Part shown: in pieces, positions 59,784 to 64,000 of the stretch
How positions within the stretch are numbered: position 1 is the first letter of the stretch
How the letters are laid out: each line of letters starts with the position of its first letter
The notes under the pieces: model-generated
Seen by the model: the letters and a program-made list of their open reading frames with translations, nothing else
The model's database searches: none
What the model was told of the DNA's origin: nothing
Made by a program: the position numbers and the translations under genes
NCBI GenBank assembly: GCA_963719025.1
Contig: CAVRBK010000101.1
Span: forward strand, 58,234 to 122,233
Direction of reading: 5' to 3'
DNA from: Thiosocius sp963719025
GTDB lineage: Bacteria; Pseudomonadota; Gammaproteobacteria; Chromatiales; Chromatiaceae
Length of the DNA stretch: 64,000 nucleotides

Positions 59784-60955
59784 GGTGCAACTCCGGCGGC
59801 AGGTGACCGAGGCCGCGGTACGCGGCAATGTCCTTGAGCAGTCGCACGATGCCCTGCATCAACAGCAGGGACGCACCCAGCGGCAAGGCGAACTTGACCG
59901 GGTAGTACTGGATACCCCACTCGGTGAAAGAGACTTCCTGAATGCTCAAGGCATCGTTGAAGAAGATCCAGCCGGTCACCAGCAGGGTCAGGGTAAAAAT
60001 GAAGAAGAACACCGAGGTGACCAGATCGCCGACCGCCCTGCCCCGCTCTGACAGGTGCATGTAGACCACGTCGACCCGTACATGGGCGTTTTCGCGCAGG
60101 CAGAAGCCGCCGGCGATCAGGTACTGCATGCCGAACATCAGGAACATGCCCTCGTGCGCCCAGTTGGTCGGCGAGTTGAACACGTAGCGCGCGATCACCT
60201 CGTAGTAATAGACAAACACGGCGATGATCGACCAGTACGCCACGAACTCACCGGCCTTCGCATTGAACCAGGATACGTAGCGTTCGAACCATGGCTTGTC
60301 AGGCTCCATCACGAACTCGGGAACGGTCTCGGCACAGGGCAGCAGGATCTCGTCACCGGCCGGCAGCTTCTCGATCGCGTTGCGTTGACCTACCAGGCGC
60401 GGCAAGCGAAAGGCATCGACCAGTAGCAGGGCGAGGATCAGGGCAGCCAAGGCTGTCCCGTAGGTCTCCCACGCCGCGACATGTCCCTCTGCTACAAGGA
60501 GTTCCTGTTTCGCGCTGACCAGCCGTTGTCGGTTTTCACCCAACTTGCTGGTCAGATCATCGATCCGCTTGCGCGTGCGCTCGCTGTCCCTGCGCTGCAA
60601 CTGCCGCTGGGCCTTTGCGAGATTGCGCTCACCGCGCGTGATCTTGCCTTCGGTGAGGCTGACGCCATTCGCCGCACCCGAGTACTCGTCACGCACCTGG
60701 CGCGCCTCGATATTGATAAACAGCACGGCGACGAACAGGACCATGAAGACGGCCGCGAGTGGGCTCTTCACATACAGGCGATGGATACCGAGAAAGCCGC
60801 CGGTCAGCCAGAAGAAAGTAGGCCAGACCGAGCGAAACCGGCTGTCCCACGGCATGCACGAGTGAACGCCGGTACAGCCATCCCACCAGCAGTGGAAACA
60901 GCAGCAGGGTCGCCCAGTAGGCCCAGTGCGGCAGGACGAAATTGATCTCCGGCAT
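59773..60955 (-). CDS. dctQ: TRAP transporter small permease DctQ with N-terminal TM2-like extension, one frameshift
   Basis: The last 170 residues are a normal DctQ small permease (four helices; YYEVIARYVFNSPTNWAHEG, RENAHVRVDVVYMHLS). Before that is an unusual extension: an N-terminal helix (HWAYWATLLLFPLLVGWLYR), a TM2-like hairpin (WLTGGFLGIHRLYVKS), a coiled segment of about 65 residues, and another helix. One extra base, somewhere in 60830-60900, splits the start from the rest. Repaired length is 393 residues, against about 170 for ordinary DctQ. The start at 60955 is my choice because it follows the dctP hairpin. Confidence 0.82.
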
Positions 60956-60974
60956 GTGCCTGTTCTTGTTATGC

Positions 60975-61000
60975 GGCGGGCACCGCTGTCGGTGCCCGCC
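60975..61000. terminator. Strong hairpin between dctP and dctQ
   Basis: GGCGGGCACC-GCTGTC-GGTGCCCGCC is a perfect 10-bp GC-rich stem, 11 bases after the dctP stop and 20 before the dctQ start. Without a T run it probably stabilises or attenuates the transcript so that the binding protein is made in excess, as is common for TRAP operons. Confidence 0.65.
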
Positions 61001-61010
61001 TGGCTAGCGT

Positions 61011-62166
61011 TCAGACGTTGAGCTTTTGACCTTCGATCATGTCGGGCGTGACGTAGCCCAGCGAGCCGGACATCATGTAGTCGAGCTGGATCTTGAAGGC
61101 GCGCGCCGCACCCGGATCCTTGTTCGCCCACTTGAACCACAGCGGTATGGCCAACTCGGTGAAGGCCTCGACGTCGTCCTGCGACAGGCGGGTGACCTCG
61201 GTGCCGGCCGCCTCGAACTTGCGCCCAGGCCTCCTGGTCCGCCTTCTGGATCGCCGCGTGATGCAGGTCGGAATAGACGTGCACCTCCATCTCGACGAAC
61301 TGGCGCATCTGGTCGGACAGCGCGTTCCAGGACTTCTTGCCGACCGTCAGGTCCATCAGGTCGACCGGCTGGTAGATCGACATGAAACCGGGCGGTCCCA
61401 TCGAGATGTACTTGGTCACCTGGTGGAAACCGAGCGCGTAGTTGATCGCCGGGCCGACGTAGTCGGCGACGTCGATCGTGCCCTTCTCCAGGGCCGGGAA
61501 GATCTCCGAGCCCGGCAGCAGCGTGGTCTTGGCGCCGGCCGCCTGGAACAACTCGGCGACCATGCCGCCGGGCAGGCGCATCTTGCGCCCGCGGAAATCG
61601 TCGATCGAGCGGATCGGCACCTTGGAGTGGATGATGTTGGGCCCGTGGTGGATCGGTCCGACGTAGTGCATGTCGAACTTGCCGAACAGCTCGCGTGCCA
61701 GCTCCAGGCCGCCCAGGCCGTAGTAGAAGACGTCCCACTCATGCGGGTTGCGCAGCCCCAGGGGGTAGGAGCTGAAGAACACCGCGGCCGGCATGCGCCC
61801 GGCCCAGTACAGGGTGAACGGGTTCATCGCGTCCAGCACGCCGTTCTTCACCGCGTCGAACAGCTGGAACTCGCCGACCACGTCCTTGGCGCCGAACGGC
61901 TGGAAGGCCAGCTCGCCGCCGGTCTTCTCGACGATGCTGTTGCACCAGTCCTTGAAGATATCGAGCCCGATGCCGCCCGGCCACGAGGTCTGGACCTTCC
62001 AGGTGGTGGTCTGGGCCGCCTCGGCGTTGCGCACCCAGGGCGCGCCGAGGATCGCGGCGCCGCCCGCCGCTGCGGCCGTTGCGGATGATTTAAGAAACGC
62101 CCGGCGCTTGGGGTCCTGCGCTGCCACCGAACTCGCGGCGTCGGTATGCTCTGCCTTTTCAGACAT
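61011..62166 (-). CDS. dctP: TRAP transporter substrate-binding protein DctP, Tat-exported, one frameshift in this sequence
   Basis: DctP captures the substrate in the periplasm for DctQM. The N-terminus has a Tat motif (RRAFLK at 21-26) and a hydrophobic stretch, so it is folded before export. It then shows WKVQTSWPGGIGLDIFKDW, RKMRLPGGMVAELFQAAGA and ADYVGPAINYALGFHQ, a pattern like TakP-type proteins that bind 2-oxo or hydroxy acids; the substrate is inference. One extra base near 61221 shifts the frame; repaired length is 384 residues ending EGQKLNV. AAGGAGGA precedes the ATG. Confidence 0.92.
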
Positions 62167-62366
62167 GCCATCCTCCTTTTTATTCTCAAAGGTCCCGTGT
62201 TGCGGGACTCTTCAGGATTTATCGTTGTTAGGGGAGGCGCTGCCGTACGGCCACGCAGGCCAAGGGGGTTCGCCGCCCTTCAGCTAAAAGATAGCAGCTG
62301 GCGGGAAAACGGCATGATCTGCGCACTTGTCGACCGGGAAAAGGCGGCCGTGACACGCCGCGGCGA

Positions 62367-63687
62367 TCAGTTCAGCGGTTCGACCGGGCGTTGGATCAGC
62401 GCCTCGACCGAATCGATCTGCGCGACCGGCACGTACACGGTGAACTTGCCCCCGTGCAGGGTCTGCTCGACCTCGGCCTCGCCGTTGCGGATACGCTTGA
62501 GCAGGCCCTCACGCAGCGGCTGCCCGCGCGGCTGGATGCGTACCTGGAAGTCGATGAAACTTCGCGAGATCGGAGGCCGGCACCGACTCGTAGTCGCGGC
62601 GCACGATGACGCGTTGCGGACGCGACGTCGTCGAGGACTGCTGTTCCTCCTCTCGTGCGCCGAACAGCGCCGCCAGGCCCGGCGCATCCGGCCGCGCCCA
62701 GGTGAAGCGGGTATCCGTGATCAGCTGCTCGTTGAGGCTCAGCCGCAGTGCCAGGGCGTCGGCCAGCTGGCTGGGCGGCAGGAACATCAGGCTGAGCAGG
62801 CCGACCGGCTGTGACGGGGCCGATACGATCTCGAACTCGCCCCAGTCGCGGTAGAATTCACGCACCACCTGCTGCAGGCCGCTGCCGAGCAACAGCCCCT
62901 GGCTGGCAAAATCGCCAATGGCCCGGTCGGCATAGCGCTCGCCCCATTCGGCGATCGTGAGATCGCTGCCGACGGCACAGGCCTTGAGCATCTGCCGACC
63001 GAACTCGGGCGCGACCCGCACGGCGAGGCGAAAACCACCCAGATTGAGTTGCGGCGCTCCGCCCTGCGACAGGGCCTGCACGTCGACATCGGTCATGGTC
63101 GCCGAGACCTGCATCGACTGGATATCGCGGATATCCATGTGCATACCGACATCGAGGGTCAGCGCCGACTCATCGAGCCGGTAGTGGCCATCGAAATCCA
63201 TGGCCAGTTCGGTAAAGCCGAGCTTTTCCAGCAACGCCGGCTGGATGCTCAGACTGCCATCGCAGGGATCCACCTGTTTGGCCCCGACGCCGTCAGCCAG
63301 GGTGTACTGCGTCATCAGGTCGGCCGAAACCGGCATGCGCAGGCCATCGACCTGGAATGCCAGGCTGCCCGGCGGCTTGTCCCGGCCCGGGCGCCAATCC
63401 GAACCGCTGATTAAAAACATCGGGTCATCGCTGGCCACCCTCACCCGGTCGATCTCAACCTGGTCCGCGTAGCCGCGCGGCTGAATCGTGATCCCGGTCA
63501 CATTGACCGCACCCCCCAGCAGCTCGGTCGAGATATCGGCATAGCGGATATCGGCCTGGTTCGACGCGGCGACCACGATGTCGTCAACCGTGGTCTTGGC
63601 CTTGTAGTACATAAAGCCCTTGGCGGCGCCAAACAGCACAACAGGGATCGACAGGATCAACAGCAGTTTGCCAGGGCGAAAATACAT
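62367..63687 (-). CDS. Membrane-anchored AsmA/DUF945-like periplasmic protein, one frameshift in this sequence
   Basis: An N-terminal signal-anchor (LLLILSIPVVLFGAAKGF) is followed by a large beta-rich periplasmic part: DIRYADISTELLGGAVNVTG, TLDVGMHMDIRDIQSMQV and others resemble AsmA-like or DUF945-type proteins, but no named family is certain. One extra base near 62565 shifts the frame; the repaired protein has 439 residues and ends SVEALIQRPVEPLN. It starts 6 bases after the stop of the DJ-1 gene and is probably in the same operon. Confidence 0.75.
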
Positions 63688-63693
63688 GGGGGT

Positions 63694-64000
63694 CTATCCT
63701 TTGGCTCGGACCAGCGGTGTTTCGACTTCTTCCCGTTTAGCGGCACCAAGCAGCTGTTCTATAAGCGTAAGGGCGAAATCCATCGCGGTGCCCGGCCCGC
63801 GCGAGGTCACCACCTTGCCGTCGGTCACCACGGCGTCGGCCATCAGCTGCATGCCATTGCCGAGTTGGCCATCGATCAAGCCGGGGTAGGCGGTGGCCTT
63901 GTGGCCATCGAGCAGGCCGGCATTCAGGAGCACCTTGGGGGCCGCGCAGATCGCCGCGACATAGCGGTCCTGCTCCGCCATTTGCTGCAGCAGTCGTTTC
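63694..64000 (-). CDS. DJ-1/PfpI (YajL-like) family protein, N-terminus outside window
   Basis: The C-terminal 101 residues are visible, reading in through the window edge. The nucleophile cysteine is in VAAICAAPKVLLNAGLL, and KATAYPGL and VVTSRGPGTAMDFALTLIE complete the DJ-1 signature seen in YajL/ThiJ. Members act as glyoxalase/deglycase-like or oxidative stress proteins. The missing half prevents closer assignment. Confidence 0.9.
   Translation of the reverse strand, partial: KRLLQQMAEQDRYVAAICAAPKVLLNAGLLDGHKATAYPGLIDGQLGNGMQLMADAVVTDGKVVTSRGPGTAMDFALTLIEQLLGAAKREEVETPLVRAKG

Noticed and set aside
59773..62166. A single 797-codon frame joining DctP and DctQ
   Set aside because: It is produced by an inserted base in dctP near 61221 and another near 60860. 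In the correct frame dctP stops at 61011 and dctQ begins at 60955.

Overview
The window is about 64 kb of GC-rich DNA from a gammaproteobacterial chromosome. Several gene orders support this: argH divergent from algZ-algR as in Pseudomonas, lptM-lysA-dapF-DUF484-xerC, hslV-hslU, ubiE-ubiJ-ubiB, and a class I adenylate cyclase. A PEP-CTERM-like protein, a TRAP transporter, many GGDEF/EAL proteins and an FNR-like box suggest an environmental, surface-associated and metabolically flexible bacterium, perhaps near the Chromatiales. No rRNA or tRNA gene, CRISPR array or complete transposon was seen.

Layout. 1-7.5 kb: lipoprotein (cut by the edge), aroE, a periplasmic binding protein paired with a CHASE-PAS-GGDEF-EAL protein, an HPP membrane protein and hemB. 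7.5-11.1 kb: a 327-bp MITE-like element, algR/algZ-type regulators and divergent argH. 11.2-18.7 kb: a truncated binding protein with a GGDEF-EAL protein, a MazG-like hydrolase, and an operon of a degenerate PAS-GGDEF protein with class I cyaA. 18.8-26 kb: housekeeping genes lptM, lysA, a methyltransferase, dapF, DUF484, xerC, hslV and hslU. 26-38.3 kb: a complete type I secretion/adhesin locus on the minus strand (LapB-like ABC exporter, HlyD adaptor, LuxR regulator, about 2,144-aa LapA/BapA-like adhesin with 16 Ig/cadherin-like repeats, TolC). 38.4-48 kb: a DHOD-like enzyme downstream of an FNR-like box, small membrane proteins, a TRIC channel, an SLC13 permease, a second copy of the MITE-like element, a TIR protein with a divergent TIR-like membrane partner, and a permease. 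48-52.2 kb: DUF971, ubiE, ubiJ, ubiB, DUF2058. 52.2-58.2 kb: a membrane-anchored TIR protein, a secreted protein, a second SLC13-TrkA_C permease and a PEP-CTERM-like protein. 58.4-64 kb: TRAP transporter dctM/dctQ/dctP, an AsmA-like anchored protein and a DJ-1 protein (cut by the edge).

How it fits together. Cyclic-di-GMP is a clear theme: two GGDEF-EAL proteins, one degenerate GGDEF protein beside the adenylate cyclase, and a LapA-type adhesin whose release is c-di-GMP controlled in Pseudomonas. lapD and lapG are not in the window. The least explained part is the pair of membrane TIR/TIR-like proteins at 44.1-46.3 kb, with a third membrane TIR protein at 52.3 kb.

Data quality. About 26 frameshifts interrupt twelve genes, several normally essential. 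Nearly all can be repaired by removing one inserted base, and the repaired lengths match the families. I read these as uncorrected insertion errors, so the genes are listed as single full-span CDSs with shift positions. Everything here is by eye; no database search was run.
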